Of a DNA stretch of 64,000 bases, positions 29,008 through 40,177 are shown piece after piece. Source of the stretch: Kosakonia pseudosacchari (GTDB lineage Bacteria > Pseudomonadota > Gammaproteobacteria > Enterobacterales > Enterobacteriaceae); NCBI RefSeq assembly GCF_900184035.1, contig NZ_FXWP01000014.1, positions 240,948-304,947 of the forward strand, given 5' to 3'. Numbering within the stretch: the first letter of the stretch is position 1; each line of letters begins with the position of its first letter. Below the pieces are notes generated by a model. It searched no databases, was not told the origin of the DNA, and worked only from the letters and a program-made list of their open reading frames with translations. The position numbers were made by a program, and so were the translations under genes.

Positions 29008-30114
29008 ATGAGAACGCGACGTTGGTGGGTGATAGTGGCGTTGATGCTGGCGGCGGTAAATGTGCGCGCCGCCTGCACATGGCCTGCCTGGGATCACTTC
29101 AAACAAGCCTATCTCAGCGATGGCGGCCGGGTGGTTGATCCCAGCGATCAACGCAAGATAACCACCTCGGAAGGGCAGAGTTATGCGCTGTTCTTCGCGC
29201 TGGCGGCGAACGATCGCGACACCTTTGCCAGGGTGCTGCAATGGACGCAAAACAACCTGGCGCAAGGCTCGCTCAGTAGCCATCTTCCTGCCTGGCTGTG
29301 GGGCAAAAAAGAGGACAATAGCTGGACGGTGCTCGACACCAACTCGGCGTCTGATTCCGATCTGTGGATTGCCTGGTCGCTACTGGAAGCGGGGCGTTTA
29401 TGGAAAAACGACGAGTACAGCCAGCTGGGTAAAGCGTTGTTAGCCCTCATCGCCAAAGAAGAAGTGGTGACGGTGCCAGGGCTGGGATCGATGCTGCTGC
29501 CAGGCAAAATCGGTTTTGCCGAACCGACAACCTGGCGTTTTAACCCGAGCTATTTGCCGCCGCAGCTGGCGAGCTATTTCAGCCGCTTTGGCGCACCGTG
29601 GTCGACGCTGCGCGAAACCAACCTTCGCCTGTTGCTGGAAACGGCGCCAAAAGGCTTTTCGCCAGATTGGGTGCGGTTTCAAAAAGGCAACGGCTGGCAG
29701 CTTAACGCTGAAAAAACATTCGTGGGCAGTTATGACGCTATCCGCGTTTATTTGTGGGTCGGCATGATGCACGACCGGGATACACAAAAAGCACGCCTGC
29801 TGGAAAAATTCAAACCAATGGCCAGCGTGACTACGAAAAACGGCCGCGTACCGGAAAAAGTGGATGTGGCGACCGGGCAAATTCACGGCGATGGGCCGGT
29901 GGGCTTTTCCGCTGCGCTGCTGCCCTTTTTACAGGATCGCGATGCGCAGGCCGTACAACGGCAATGGGTCGCCGATCATTTCCCCGGCGACGATGCCTAC
30001 TATAGCTATGTTCTGACCCTGTTTGGGCAAGGGTGGGACCAGCACCGTTTTCGCTTCACCCCTCGCGGTGAGTTACAACCTGACTGGGGCCAGGAATGCG
30101 CAACTTCACAGTAA
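29008..30114 (+). CDS. bcsZ: Periplasmic endo-beta-1,4-glucanase BcsZ, GH8 (type II operon)
   Basis: It has 368 residues, as in E. coli. A signal peptide (about 1-21) is followed by a GH8 domain with E55 in TTSEGQSY (the proton donor in E. coli BcsZ) and the aspartate in GSYDAIRV. It cleaves beta-1,4-glucan in the periplasm and tunes cellulose output. Its end overlaps the next gene, bcsC, by 19 bases. Confidence 0.96.
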   Translation: MRTRRWWVIVALMLAAVNVRAACTWPAWDHFKQAYLSDGGRVVDPSDQRKITTSEGQSYALFFALAANDRDTFARVLQWTQNNLAQGSLSSHLPAWLWGKKEDNSWTVLDTNSASDSDLWIAWSLLEAGRLWKNDEYSQLGKALLALIAKEEVVTVPGLGSMLLPGKIGFAEPTTWRFNPSYLPPQLASYFSRFGAPWSTLRETNLRLLLETAPKGFSPDWVRFQKGNGWQLNAEKTFVGSYDAIRVYLWVGMMHDRDTQKARLLEKFKPMASVTTKNGRVPEKVDVATGQIHGDGPVGFSAALLPFLQDRDAQAVQRQWVADHFPGDDAYYSYVLTLFGQGWDQHRFRFTPRGELQPDWGQECATSQ

Positions 30115-33100
30115 GCTTACTCTGTTTCTCACTCGCGTTGGCGCTGGCTCCCGCTACGCATGCGGCCGATGCTGGCGCGCAGCAGCAACTGCTTGAGCAG
30201 GTGCGTCTTGGTGAAAGCACCAAACGCGAGGATCTGGTGCGCCAGTCGCTTTATCGCCTTGAGCTTATCGCGCCGGATGACCCGGAAGTTATCGCCGCGC
30301 GCTTACGCTATTTGCTGCGCCAGGGCGATAACGCGGGCGCACAAAAGCAGCTTGATCGCATGAAACAACTGGCACCCGATTCCAGCACCTATAAATCGGC
30401 GGTGACCACCATGGCGCTCTCCACGCCGGAAGGTCGCCAGGCGCTGCAACAAGCGCGTTTGCAGGCCACCACCGGCCATACGCAAGAAGCGCTTGCTGCT
30501 TACGACGCCCTGTTCAAAGGTAACCCGCCGCAGGGCGAGCTGGCGGTGGAGTACTGGATGCTAGTGGCAAAAGTGCCCGCGCGTCATGCGGAAGCGGTGA
30601 AACGTTTGCAAGCGTTGAATGCCGCTAATCCTGGCAACGATCTGCTGCAGGGCGGGCTGGCGCAGATGTTGTTTGCCGATGGGCGCAGTGCGGAAGGGTA
30701 TGCGGTGCTGGAACAGATGGCGAAAACCAGCAATGGTCGCGCAGCCGCGGCGAGCATCTGGTATCAACAAATTCAGGCGATGCCGACCAGCGACGCCAGC
30801 GTGAAAGCCCTGCAGCGTTTTCTGACGCTGTTTAGTTCAGGCGACACGGTAGACAGCGCCCGTACGCTGCTTGCCGCGCAGCAAAAACAGCTGGCCGACC
30901 CGGCGTTTCGCGCGAAAGCGACGGGGCTTGCGGCGGTGGATGCCGGGCAGGGCGCGAAAGCGCTGAGCGCGTTGCAACAAGCTGTCAACGCTAACCGCGC
31001 GGACAGCGAAGCGGTCGGGGCGCTGGGGCAAGCCTATTCACAAAGCGGCGATCGCGCGCGCGCGATCGCGCAGCTGGAAAAAGCCATCGCCATGGACCCG
31101 ACCAGCGGCAACCGCAGCAAGTGGGACAGCTTGCTGAAAACTAACGGCTACTGGCTGTTGATTCAGCAGGGCGATGCGGCGCTGAAAGCCAACAATGTGC
31201 AGCAGGCGGAACGTTATTACCAGCAGGCGCGCAACACGGATAACACGGACAGCTACGCGGTGCTGGGTCTGGGTGATGCCGCCGCAGCGCGCAAAGATAA
31301 TGCGGCAGCCGAAGGTTTCTATCGCCAGGCGCTGCGCATGGACAGCGGCAACAGTAACGCGGTGCGCGGCCTGGCGAATATTTACCGTGCACAGTCACCG
31401 GAAAAAGCGGAACAGTTTATTCAGTCGCTCTCGGCCAGCCAGCGGCGCAGCATTGATGATATTGAACGCGGGTTGACTAATGACCGGCTCGCGCAGCAGG
31501 CAGAAGCGCTGGAAAACAGCGGTGAATGGGCGCAGGCGGCAGAGCTGCAACGTAAACGGCTGGCGCTCGACCCCGGCAGCGTATGGATAACCTATCGGCT
31601 GGCCAGCGATCTCCGCCAGGCGGGGCGGCGGGGCGAAGCCGATTCGCAGATGAACCGTCTGGTCACGCTCAAACCGCGCGACCCGGAACAGGTCTACGCC
31701 TATAGCCTCTATCTTTCCGGCAATAACCAGCCACTGGCGGCGCTGAATCACCTTAATGCGCTGCCGAAAAGCCAGTGGAACAGCAATATTCAGGAGCTGG
31801 CCGACAGGCTGCAGGCCAACCAGTTGCTGGACAACGCCAACCGCCTGCGCGATGGCGGTCATGAAGATCAGGCGGTAGCGCTACTGGCGCAGCAACCGGC
31901 GTCTTCACGCATTGATTTAACCCTCGCCGACTGGGCGCAGCAGCGCGGCGACAACGGCGAAGCACAACGTTATTACCAGCGTGTTCTGCAAAGAGAACCC
32001 GCGAATGAAGAGGCGTTGCTTGGCCTTGCGGAGCTGTATGCCGCAGATGGCAATCGCATGGCCGCGCGGGCGTCGCTGGCGAAATTGCCGGCAACGACGC
32101 CCGCCCAGCCGCCATCAATCAACACCCAGCGTCGGCTGGCGCTGGTACAAACCCAGTTGGGCGATACCGCCAGCGCAAAACGGATCTTCACCACCATCGT
32201 CCCGCAGGCGAAGTCTCAGCCGCCGTCAATGGAGAGCGCGCTGGTACTGCGCGATGCGGCGCGTTTCGGGGTACAAAACGGCGAGCCGCAGCAGGCGCTG
32301 GAGAGTTATAAAGATGCGATGGTGGCATCCGGCATCACGACGACGCGCCCGGTGGATAACAACACCTTTACCCGCCTGACGCGCAATGATGAAAAAGATG
32401 ACTGGCTGAAACGCGGAGTGCGCAGCGATGCCGCCGATCTTTACCGTCAGCAGGATCTGAACGTCACTTTGCAGCATGAGTATTCGGGCTCCAGCGGTAC
32501 AGGGGGGTATTCGAATTTAAAAGCGCATAACACTATGTTGCAGGTGGATGCGCCACTGTCAGACGGGCGGATGTTCTTCCGTACCGATGTGGTGAATATG
32601 GATGTCGGGACATTCAGCACACGTGATGACGGCACGTATCGCCCGCGCTTTGGCACGTGTGTTGATGTTCCCTGCGTTGGCGGGAATCGCCACCAGTCTG
32701 ACAACGGCGCCAGCGTAGCAGTAGGGTGGCGAAACAATACCTGGTCGATGGATATTGGCACCACGCCGATGGGTTTTAATGTCGTTGATGTGGTGGGCGG
32801 GGTCAGTTACAGCAGCGATATCGGGCCGTTTGGTTATACCGTGGATTTACATCGCCGCCCCATTTCCAGCTCACTGCTGGCTTTTGGTGGGCAAAAAGAT
32901 CCCGGCAGTAATACCGGTAAAATCTGGGGCGGTGTGCGGGCGAACGGCGGCACGCTGAGTCTCAGTTATGACAAAGGCGAAGCAAACGGCGTGTGGGCGA
33001 GCCTCGGGGCGGATACGCTGGAAGGCAAAAACGTTGACGACAACTGGCGCGTGCGCTGGATGACCGGCTACTACTACAAACTGATCAACGAAAATAACCG

Positions 33101-33584
33101 ACGCGTCACCGTAGGCCTGAACAATATGATCTGGCACTACGACGAGGATTTGAGCTATTACACCTTAGGCCATGGCGGTTACTACAGCCCGCAGGAGTAC
33201 CTCTCTTTCTCGGTTCCGGTATTGTGGCGTGAGCGTACGGAGAACTGGTCCTGGGAACTTGGCGGTACGGTGTCGTGGTCGCACTCGCGCACGAAAATGA
33301 TGCCGCGTTACCCACTGCTTAGCTTGATTCCTGCGGATTTCCGCACCCTGGCAAGCGAGCAGACCGAATCCGGCGGCAGCAGTAATGGCTATGGCTATAC
33401 CGCGCGCGCGCTCATTGAACGCCGGGTGACGTCCCATTGGTTTGTGGGAGCCGGTATCGATATTCAGCAGGCCAAAGACTACACACCAAGCCACGCGCTG
33501 ATTTATGTGCGTTATTCCGGCGCGGGCTGGCAGGGCGATATGGATATGCCGCTCCAGCCTCTGGTGCCGCACGCCGACTGGTAA
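30096..33584 (+). CDS. bcsC: Cellulose export protein BcsC (type II operon)
   Basis: The 1162-residue protein (E. coli 1157) starts at ATG 30096, inside the end of bcsZ, and has a signal peptide ending THAAD. About 18-19 TPR units fill residues 30-780. The C-terminal domain is a 16-strand outer-membrane barrel and ends in tryptophan (HADW), the normal barrel-assembly signal. It carries glucan to the cell surface. A 22-bp GC-only/GATC palindrome lies in a TPR-coding segment at 31048. Confidence 0.96.
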   Translation: MRNFTVSLLCFSLALALAPATHAADAGAQQQLLEQVRLGESTKREDLVRQSLYRLELIAPDDPEVIAARLRYLLRQGDNAGAQKQLDRMKQLAPDSSTYKSAVTTMALSTPEGRQALQQARLQATTGHTQEALAAYDALFKGNPPQGELAVEYWMLVAKVPARHAEAVKRLQALNAANPGNDLLQGGLAQMLFADGRSAEGYAVLEQMAKTSNGRAAAASIWYQQIQAMPTSDASVKALQRFLTLFSSGDTVDSARTLLAAQQKQLADPAFRAKATGLAAVDAGQGAKALSALQQAVNANRADSEAVGALGQAYSQSGDRARAIAQLEKAIAMDPTSGNRSKWDSLLKTNGYWLLIQQGDAALKANNVQQAERYYQQARNTDNTDSYAVLGLGDAAAARKDNAAAEGFYRQALRMDSGNSNAVRGLANIYRAQSPEKAEQFIQSLSASQRRSIDDIERGLTNDRLAQQAEALENSGEWAQAAELQRKRLALDPGSVWITYRLASDLRQAGRRGEADSQMNRLVTLKPRDPEQVYAYSLYLSGNNQPLAALNHLNALPKSQWNSNIQELADRLQANQLLDNANRLRDGGHEDQAVALLAQQPASSRIDLTLADWAQQRGDNGEAQRYYQRVLQREPANEEALLGLAELYAADGNRMAARASLAKLPATTPAQPPSINTQRRLALVQTQLGDTASAKRIFTTIVPQAKSQPPSMESALVLRDAARFGVQNGEPQQALESYKDAMVASGITTTRPVDNNTFTRLTRNDEKDDWLKRGVRSDAADLYRQQDLNVTLQHEYSGSSGTGGYSNLKAHNTMLQVDAPLSDGRMFFRTDVVNMDVGTFSTRDDGTYRPRFGTCVDVPCVGGNRHQSDNGASVAVGWRNNTWSMDIGTTPMGFNVVDVVGGVSYSSDIGPFGYTVDLHRRPISSSLLAFGGQKDPGSNTGKIWGGVRANGGTLSLSYDKGEANGVWASLGADTLEGKNVDDNWRVRWMTGYYYKLINENNRRVTVGLNNMIWHYDEDLSYYTLGHGGYYSPQEYLSFSVPVLWRERTENWSWELGGTVSWSHSRTKMMPRYPLLSLIPADFRTLASEQTESGGSSNGYGYTARALIERRVTSHWFVGAGIDIQQAKDYTPSHALIYVRYSGAGWQGDMDMPLQPLVPHADW

Positions 33585-33804
33585 AAAAGGAGTATTCCTG
33601 GCGGGAAATAACGGTATCTGGCGATAAAGGAGCCGCTGTTAACCGCCAGAGATTCAACAGGTTATCACCTGCTTTCCTCGCAGTTTTCCGCTGAATGAGA
33701 TTCTGCTTAGCGGTTTATCTCAAGCGACGCACGATAGAGTATACTCTGGCGGCGAAGTACCCTTTTTTTCTGTTCTGCGCTCATTGTGTCTCTGGAGAGT
33801 GATT
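33585..33804 (+). other. Intergenic region between bcsC and the EAL gene
   Basis: This 220-bp spacer holds no gene. TATACT at 33738-33743 is a good -10 candidate for the downstream gene, but the -35 is unclear. GGAGAG at 33794-33799 is the ribosome site of the following TTG start. No intrinsic terminator for the bcs operon is visible. Confidence 0.4.
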
Positions 33805-35811
33805 TTGCGTGTCAGCCGTTCTTTAACCATTAAACAAATGGCCATGGTTGCTGTTGTCTCTATGGTGTTTGTTTTTATTTTCTGCGTCATTTTGCTGTTT
33901 CATTTCTTACAGCAGAATCGCTATAACACGGCTACACAACTGGAAAGCATTGCCCGTTCCGTACGCGAACCTCTTTCAGCGGCGATTTTAAAAGCCGACA
34001 TCCCCGAAGCAGAAGCGATTATCAAGCAGATTAAACCGGCGGGTGTCGTCAGCCGCGCGGATGTAGTTCTACCGAATCAATTTCAGGCCTTGCGTATGAG
34101 CTTTATCCCGGAACGTCCGGTTCCGGTGATGATCACCCGAATGTTTGAACTGCCGGTGCAGATCTCTTTGCCCATCTATTCGCTGGAGCGCCCGGCAAAC
34201 CCGCAACCGCTGGCTTACCTGGTGCTACAGGCGGATTCATATCGGGTTTATAAGTTCGTCATCAGTACCTTATCAACGTTAGTGACGGCTTACTTACTTT
34301 TAACGTTGATGCTCACGGTGGCGCTTACCTGGTGTATCAACCGGCTGGTGGTTCACCCGCTGCGAAAAATTTCCCGCGAGCTTAATGACCTTCCGGCGCA
34401 GGAGCTTGCCGGGCATCAGTTGCCCGTGCCGCGTCTTCATCATGATGATGAAATTGGCATTATGGTGCGCAGCTACAACCGCAACCAGCAATTGCTGCGG
34501 CGTCAGCAAGAAGAACTGAACACCCAGGCGACACATTTCCCGGTTTCGGAACTGCCGAATAAAGCTTTCCTGATGGCGCTGCTGGAGCAAACGGTGACCC
34601 GGCAAAACCCGACCGCGCTATTGGTTATCGCCTGCGACACGCTGCGTGATACCGCCGGTGTGCTGCAGGAGTCGCAGCGCGAGATGTTGCTGTTGACGCT
34701 GGTGGAGAAACTGAAATCGATACTGACGCCGGACATGGTGCTGACGCAGGTGAGCGCTTATGACTTTGCGATTATCGTTCACGGTGTGAGTGAGCCGTGG
34801 CACGCGATGACGCTCGGTAAGCAAGTGCTCACTGTAATTAACGAGCGTGTGCCGCTGCACGGCATCCAACTGCGGCCCAATGCCAATATTGGTGTGGCGA
34901 TGTTTTACGGCAACCTTTCTGCCGGGCAGCTTTACCACCGGGCGGCTTCCGCTGTCGTCAGCGCGCAGCGCAAAGGGAAAAATCAGATCCAGTTCTTCGA
35001 TCCGGAGCAGATGGAACTGGCGCAGCAATGGCTGGCGCAGGAGAGCGACATACTTACCGCGCTTGATGAGGGGCGTTTCGCGCTCTGGTTGCAGCCGCAG
35101 GTAGATGCGGCGAGCGGCGAACTGGTGAGTGCGGAAGCGTTGCTCCGTTTGCGCCAGCCAGACGGCAGCTGGGCATTACCGGAAGGGCTTATCGAACGTA
35201 TTGAATCCTGCGGATTGATGGTCAACGTCGGGTATTGGGTGCTGGAAGAGTCCTGCCGCCTGCTGGCGGGCTGGCAAGCGCGCGGTATCATGCTGCCGCT
35301 CTCGGTGAATCTTTCGGCCTGCCAGTTGACGCATCCCTCGATGCTGGCCGATATGCTGGATTTGTTGCAGCGTTACCGTATTGCGCCGCAGACGCTGATC
35401 CTCGAAGTGACAGAAAGCCGCCACATTGACGATCCCCAGGCCGCAGTGGCGATTTTGCGCCCGCTGCGTGACGCCGGGGTGCGCATTGCGCTGGATGATT
35501 TCGGCATGGGTTATGCCGGGTTACGCCAGCTGCATCACATGAAGTCGTTACCGGTGGATGTGCTGAAAATCGACAAAATGTTTGTTGAAGGTTTGCCGGA
35601 TGAACACAGCATGGTGGCCGCCATTATCCACCTGGCGCGCAGTCTGGATCTGCGCATCGTCGCGGAGGGCGTGGAGAATGAAGCGCAACGGGCATGGCTT
35701 GCTGATGCGGGTGTTGATGTGGCGCAGGGCTTTTTATTTGGCCGCGCGGCGTCTGCCGAGGCGTTTGAACAGCAGTTTTTTGCCGTATCGGATAAGCCTG
35801 AAAATACCTAA
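33805..35811 (+). CDS. pdeK: Membrane c-di-GMP phosphodiesterase HmsP/PdeK-like
   Basis: A TTG start at 33805 is chosen because GGAGAG lies 5 bases upstream and the product ([12 protein letters not shown]) then matches the start of E. coli YhjK; it has 668 residues. Order: membrane helix (about 12-34), periplasmic sensor, second helix (about 155-178), HAMP, a degenerate GGDEF domain (SAYDF in place of GGDEF), and an EAL domain with EAL at 444-446. The EAL catalytic set appears intact: N in SVNLS, E in EVTES, DD in LDDFG, K in KIDKM, E in AEGVE and Q in AQGF. It should hydrolyse c-di-GMP and limit cellulose or biofilm; E. coli YhjK itself is poorly characterised. Confidence 0.88.
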   Translation: MRVSRSLTIKQMAMVAVVSMVFVFIFCVILLFHFLQQNRYNTATQLESIARSVREPLSAAILKADIPEAEAIIKQIKPAGVVSRADVVLPNQFQALRMSFIPERPVPVMITRMFELPVQISLPIYSLERPANPQPLAYLVLQADSYRVYKFVISTLSTLVTAYLLLTLMLTVALTWCINRLVVHPLRKISRELNDLPAQELAGHQLPVPRLHHDDEIGIMVRSYNRNQQLLRRQQEELNTQATHFPVSELPNKAFLMALLEQTVTRQNPTALLVIACDTLRDTAGVLQESQREMLLLTLVEKLKSILTPDMVLTQVSAYDFAIIVHGVSEPWHAMTLGKQVLTVINERVPLHGIQLRPNANIGVAMFYGNLSAGQLYHRAASAVVSAQRKGKNQIQFFDPEQMELAQQWLAQESDILTALDEGRFALWLQPQVDAASGELVSAEALLRLRQPDGSWALPEGLIERIESCGLMVNVGYWVLEESCRLLAGWQARGIMLPLSVNLSACQLTHPSMLADMLDLLQRYRIAPQTLILEVTESRHIDDPQAAVAILRPLRDAGVRIALDDFGMGYAGLRQLHHMKSLPVDVLKIDKMFVEGLPDEHSMVAAIIHLARSLDLRIVAEGVENEAQRAWLADAGVDVAQGFLFGRAASAEAFEQQFFAVSDKPENT

Positions 35812-35953
35812 TTTGTTACGGGCTTGTGCGAGTCAGTTCAAAGTTTTTAACATTGTTGTTTCAGATTTGATGTAAGTTTATTTCTGTCATGTTTGACGGG
35901 TGTTATTTTTAAACCGCAGGCTAAATGAAAACCCTACAAAGCCTGAGGTTTAA

Positions 35954-37255
<1,302 letters not shown>

Positions 37256-37472
37256 TTTCGTGACTTATGACCGCAGTCCCTTGTCGGGCTGCGGGTACCT
37301 GCGCATAATTACCTCCTGGATTCGTCACAATTTCCGATGAAATTTCGTGATAATTCACTTCGCGATGTGACGTTTTGCATTTTCCGCGGTCTAAAAGCGA
37401 AGTGTTTTAACACGCTTTTAGCCCCTTTGTGCGGGCATACTTTTTAACCAGGAATGTTGATTAGGGGTTCAC

Positions 37473-38972
37473 ATGCAGGGCACAAAAATTCGACTGTTAA
37501 CGGGCGGTTTGCTGATGCTGGCAGCTGTCGGTTATGTGCAGGCAGATGCGCTCCAGCCTGACCCGGCCTGGCAACAAGGGACGCTGGCAAATGGTTTTCA
37601 GTGGCAGGTTCTCGCCACACCTCAGCGCCCCAGCGATCGCATTGAGATTCGCCTGTCTATTGATACCGGTTCGCTCGCCGAAAGCAGCCAACAGAGCGGT
37701 TTCAGCCACTTTATTCCCCGCGTTGCGTTGACCCATAGCGGTCGGCTTGAACCTTCCCAGGTGCGCTCGCTGTGGCAACAAGGCATTGACCCAAAGCGCC
37801 CGCTGCCGCCAGCGCTGGTCTCCTACGAATACACGCAATATAACCTGAGCATTCCGAACAACCGCAGCGACCTGCTGAAAGAGGCGTTGGTTTACCTGGC
37901 AGATGCGGCCGGAAATCTCACTATCACGCCGGAAACGGTTAATCACGCACTCGCCAGCAACGATATGGTCGCCACCTGGCCTGGTGACACCAAAGACAGC
38001 TGGTGGCGCTACCGCCTGAAAGGTTCGCCGCTGCTGGGACACGATCCCGCCGGCACGCTGAAAGAGCCGGTCGATGCGGCGCAACTGAAAGGTTTCTACG
38101 AAAAATGGTATACGCCGGATGCCATGACGCTAATTGTGGTCGGGAACGTGGATAGCCGCGCCATCGCAGAGCAGATTGGTAAAACCTTCGGCGAGCTGAA
38201 AGGGAAACGCCAGACACCTGCGCCGGTTGCGACGCTGTCGCCGCTGCCGCGCCAGTCGGTTAGCTTGATGACCGAGGGCGTCAGCCAGGATCGGTTGTCG
38301 ATCATGTGGGATTCCGCCTGGCAACCGATTCGTGAGTCTGCCGCGCTTGAGCGTTACTGGCGTGCGGATTTGGCGCGCGAAGCCCTGTTCTGGCATATCC
38401 AGCAGAACCTGAGTAAAAACAACGCCAGAGAGATTGGCCTCGGTTTTGACTGCCGGGTGCTGTTCCAGCGGGCGCAATGCGCCATTAACGTTGATTCCCC
38501 CAATGACAAGCTCAACACCAATGTCGGCGTGATTGCGCGTGAGCTGGCGAAAGTGCGCGAGAAAGGGCTGCCGGAAGAGGAATTTAAAGCGCTTATCGCG
38601 CAGAAAAACCTTGAGCTGCAAAAACTGTTTGCCACCTATGCGCGCGCCAGCACCGATATTCTAATCAGCCAGCGGATGCGCTCTTTGCAAAACCAGGTGG
38701 TGGATATTGCGCCGGAGCAGTATCAAAAGCTGCGCCAGACTTTCCTGAACAACCTGACGCCGGAGATGCTGAACCAGGATCTGCATCAGCAGCTTTCACA
38801 GGATATGGCGCTGGTGTTGCTGCAGCCGAAAGGCGAACCGGAGTTCAACATGAAGGATTTGCAGGCAACGTGGGATGAAGTGATGGCACCGCCAGCGGAT
38901 AACGCCGCGGCACCTGCTGCCAGTGGTGACGAAAGCCATTCTGACGTCTCGGACATTCCCCCGCAGCAGTAA
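37473..38972 (+). CDS. yhjJ: M16 metalloprotease homologue YhjJ, probably inactive
   Basis: The 499-residue protein has a signal peptide (about 1-24, ending VQADA) and the fold of M16 (pitrilysin/insulinase) proteins. The zinc motif HxxEH is not present: the matching segment reads SHFIPRVALTHS, so the glutamate and second histidine are lost. It is predicted periplasmic, and is known in enterobacteria as a non-peptidase homologue of unclear role. A Pro/Ala-rich tail follows residue 470. It lies between dctA and kdgK, as in E. coli. Confidence 0.9.
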   Translation: MQGTKIRLLTGGLLMLAAVGYVQADALQPDPAWQQGTLANGFQWQVLATPQRPSDRIEIRLSIDTGSLAESSQQSGFSHFIPRVALTHSGRLEPSQVRSLWQQGIDPKRPLPPALVSYEYTQYNLSIPNNRSDLLKEALVYLADAAGNLTITPETVNHALASNDMVATWPGDTKDSWWRYRLKGSPLLGHDPAGTLKEPVDAAQLKGFYEKWYTPDAMTLIVVGNVDSRAIAEQIGKTFGELKGKRQTPAPVATLSPLPRQSVSLMTEGVSQDRLSIMWDSAWQPIRESAALERYWRADLAREALFWHIQQNLSKNNAREIGLGFDCRVLFQRAQCAINVDSPNDKLNTNVGVIARELAKVREKGLPEEEFKALIAQKNLELQKLFATYARASTDILISQRMRSLQNQVVDIAPEQYQKLRQTFLNNLTPEMLNQDLHQQLSQDMALVLLQPKGEPEFNMKDLQATWDEVMAPPADNAAAPAASGDESHSDVSDIPPQQ

Positions 38973-38982
38973 TGCTTAACTG

Positions 38983-39006
38983 CCCCTCTCCGCTAAAGGA
39001 GAGGGG
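38983..39006. terminator. Hairpin between convergent yhjJ and kdgK
   Basis: A 9-bp perfect stem CCCCTCTCC/GGAGAGGGG with GCTAAA loop lies 10 bases after yhjJ and 9 bases before the kdgK stop. It could end both convergent transcripts, though no T-run is present. It has the same core as the hairpins at 3525 and 19399. Confidence 0.65.
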
Positions 39007-39015
39007 TGAACAGCG

Positions 39016-39945
39016 TTATTGCGGCATGGCATCGCGCGGAATAATCGCGCCGCGATACTGAATGACCGTGCTGGCGGTTAAATGCCCGCGTTTTGCCGCT
39101 TCTGTCGCGTCGCCACCGGTCAGACGTACCGACAGGTAACCCGCGCTGAACGAATCCCCCGCTGCTGTGGTATCGATCACTTTCTCTTTCGGCAGTTTCA
39201 CCGCCGGCACTTCCACCAGCGCTTCACCGGCAATCGCCACCAGGCAGGAGTCTGCGCCGCGCTTGATAACCACCTCTTTTACGCCCGCGCGCTGTGTGCG
39301 CTCGATAACCTCTTCCACCGGTTTCTCGCCCCACAGCAGGTCTTCGTCATCCAGCGTCAGAAACGCGATATCCGTGCAAGCCAGCATTTGCTGATAAACC
39401 TGACGCGTCTCTTCTTTGCTTGCCCACAGGCGCGGACGGTAGTTGTTATCAAAAATCACTTTGCCGCCATTCGCACGGCAAGCCTGCAACAGCGACAACA
39501 GCTTGTTGCGGCTTGTCGGGCTTAGAATGGCAAGGCTGATGCCGCTCAGGTAGAGATAATCGAAGGTCGCAAGCTGTTCGCAGATCGCCGCAGACTGCTC
39601 GCTCTCAAGCCAGAATTTGGCGGCGGCTTCGTTACGCCAGTAGTAGAAGGTACGCTCGCCGGTGCTGTCGGTTTCGATGTAATAGAGTCCAGGCAGGCGG
39701 TTTTCCATACGTTGTGTCAGGCTGGTATCGACGTCCTCGCTTTGCCAGGCATCCAGCATCTGCTGGCTGAAATTGTCGGTACCAAGCGCAGTAACATAGT
39801 GTACGGAAAGCGCCGCAGGATTGACCTGGCGGGCGATATAAACAGACGTGTTAAGCGTATCGCCACCAAAGCCACGGTTCACTTCCGTGCCTTTTTGTGA
39901 CAGTTCAATCATGCATTCGCCAATGACGGCAATTTTCCTGGACAT
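39016..39945 (-). CDS. kdgK: 2-dehydro-3-deoxygluconokinase KdgK
   Basis: The ATG at 39945 gives 309 residues (MSRKIAVIGECM), the E. coli length, with AGG 9 bases upstream; ATG 39951 and TTG 39954 are too close to that site. It is a PfkB-family sugar kinase with the N-terminal GECMIEL and FGGDTLN motifs and the C-terminal DTTAAGDSF motif containing the catalytic aspartate. It phosphorylates KDG to KDPG in pectin and hexuronate breakdown, feeding Entner-Doudoroff aldolase. Cytoplasmic, single-gene transcript. A possible KdgR site lies upstream. Confidence 0.97.
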   Translation of the reverse strand: MSRKIAVIGECMIELSQKGTEVNRGFGGDTLNTSVYIARQVNPAALSVHYVTALGTDNFSQQMLDAWQSEDVDTSLTQRMENRLPGLYYIETDSTGERTFYYWRNEAAAKFWLESEQSAAICEQLATFDYLYLSGISLAILSPTSRNKLLSLLQACRANGGKVIFDNNYRPRLWASKEETRQVYQQMLACTDIAFLTLDDEDLLWGEKPVEEVIERTQRAGVKEVVIKRGADSCLVAIAGEALVEVPAVKLPKEKVIDTTAAGDSFSAGYLSVRLTGGDATEAAKRGHLTASTVIQYRGAIIPRDAMPQ

Positions 39946-40008
39946 AGTCATCAACCTGGATCAGATAAATTAACGGTAGTGTGCGTTGTGGGTGATTCGT
40001 GGTCAACT

Positions 40009-40030
40009 ATATTAAAACAACGTTCCAGTA
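40009..40030 (-). promoter_or_regulatory. Possible KdgR operator upstream of kdgK
   Basis: TATTAAAACAACGTTCCAGT resembles the enterobacterial KdgR consensus (AAAACNNCGTTTC-like inverted repeat) on one side and is imperfect on the other. It lies 64-85 bp upstream of the kdgK start. KdgR represses kdgK in E. coli and Erwinia; assignment here is by motif resemblance only. Confidence 0.4.
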
Positions 40031-40102
40031 TTTTTTTGAGCTAAAGCCTGTTCCTGGCAGATTTCCCGTCGGCGGTTTTTAAATTTGCCCACAGACGGAG
40101 CG

Positions 40103-40129
40103 TAAAGTTATCGACACGCCCGCCGATAA
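40103..40129 (+). promoter_or_regulatory. Sigma-28 (FliA) promoter of pdeH
   Basis: TAAAGTTA (40103-40110) and GCCGATAA (40122-40129) match the flagellar sigma-28 -35 and -10 elements with the exact 11-base spacer. The pdeH start is 49 bases downstream. This makes pdeH a class 3 flagellar gene, as known for yhjH in E. coli. Confidence 0.9.
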
Positions 40130-40177
40130 CTCATTGACGAATTCCTCCCGGTCATCGCCTTCGACAGGACAGCAGAA

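Noticed and set aside
31048..31069. Cyanobacterial HIP1-type repeat
   Set aside because: GCGATCGC occurs as part of one palindrome only, in a clearly enterobacterial gene; the match is chance.
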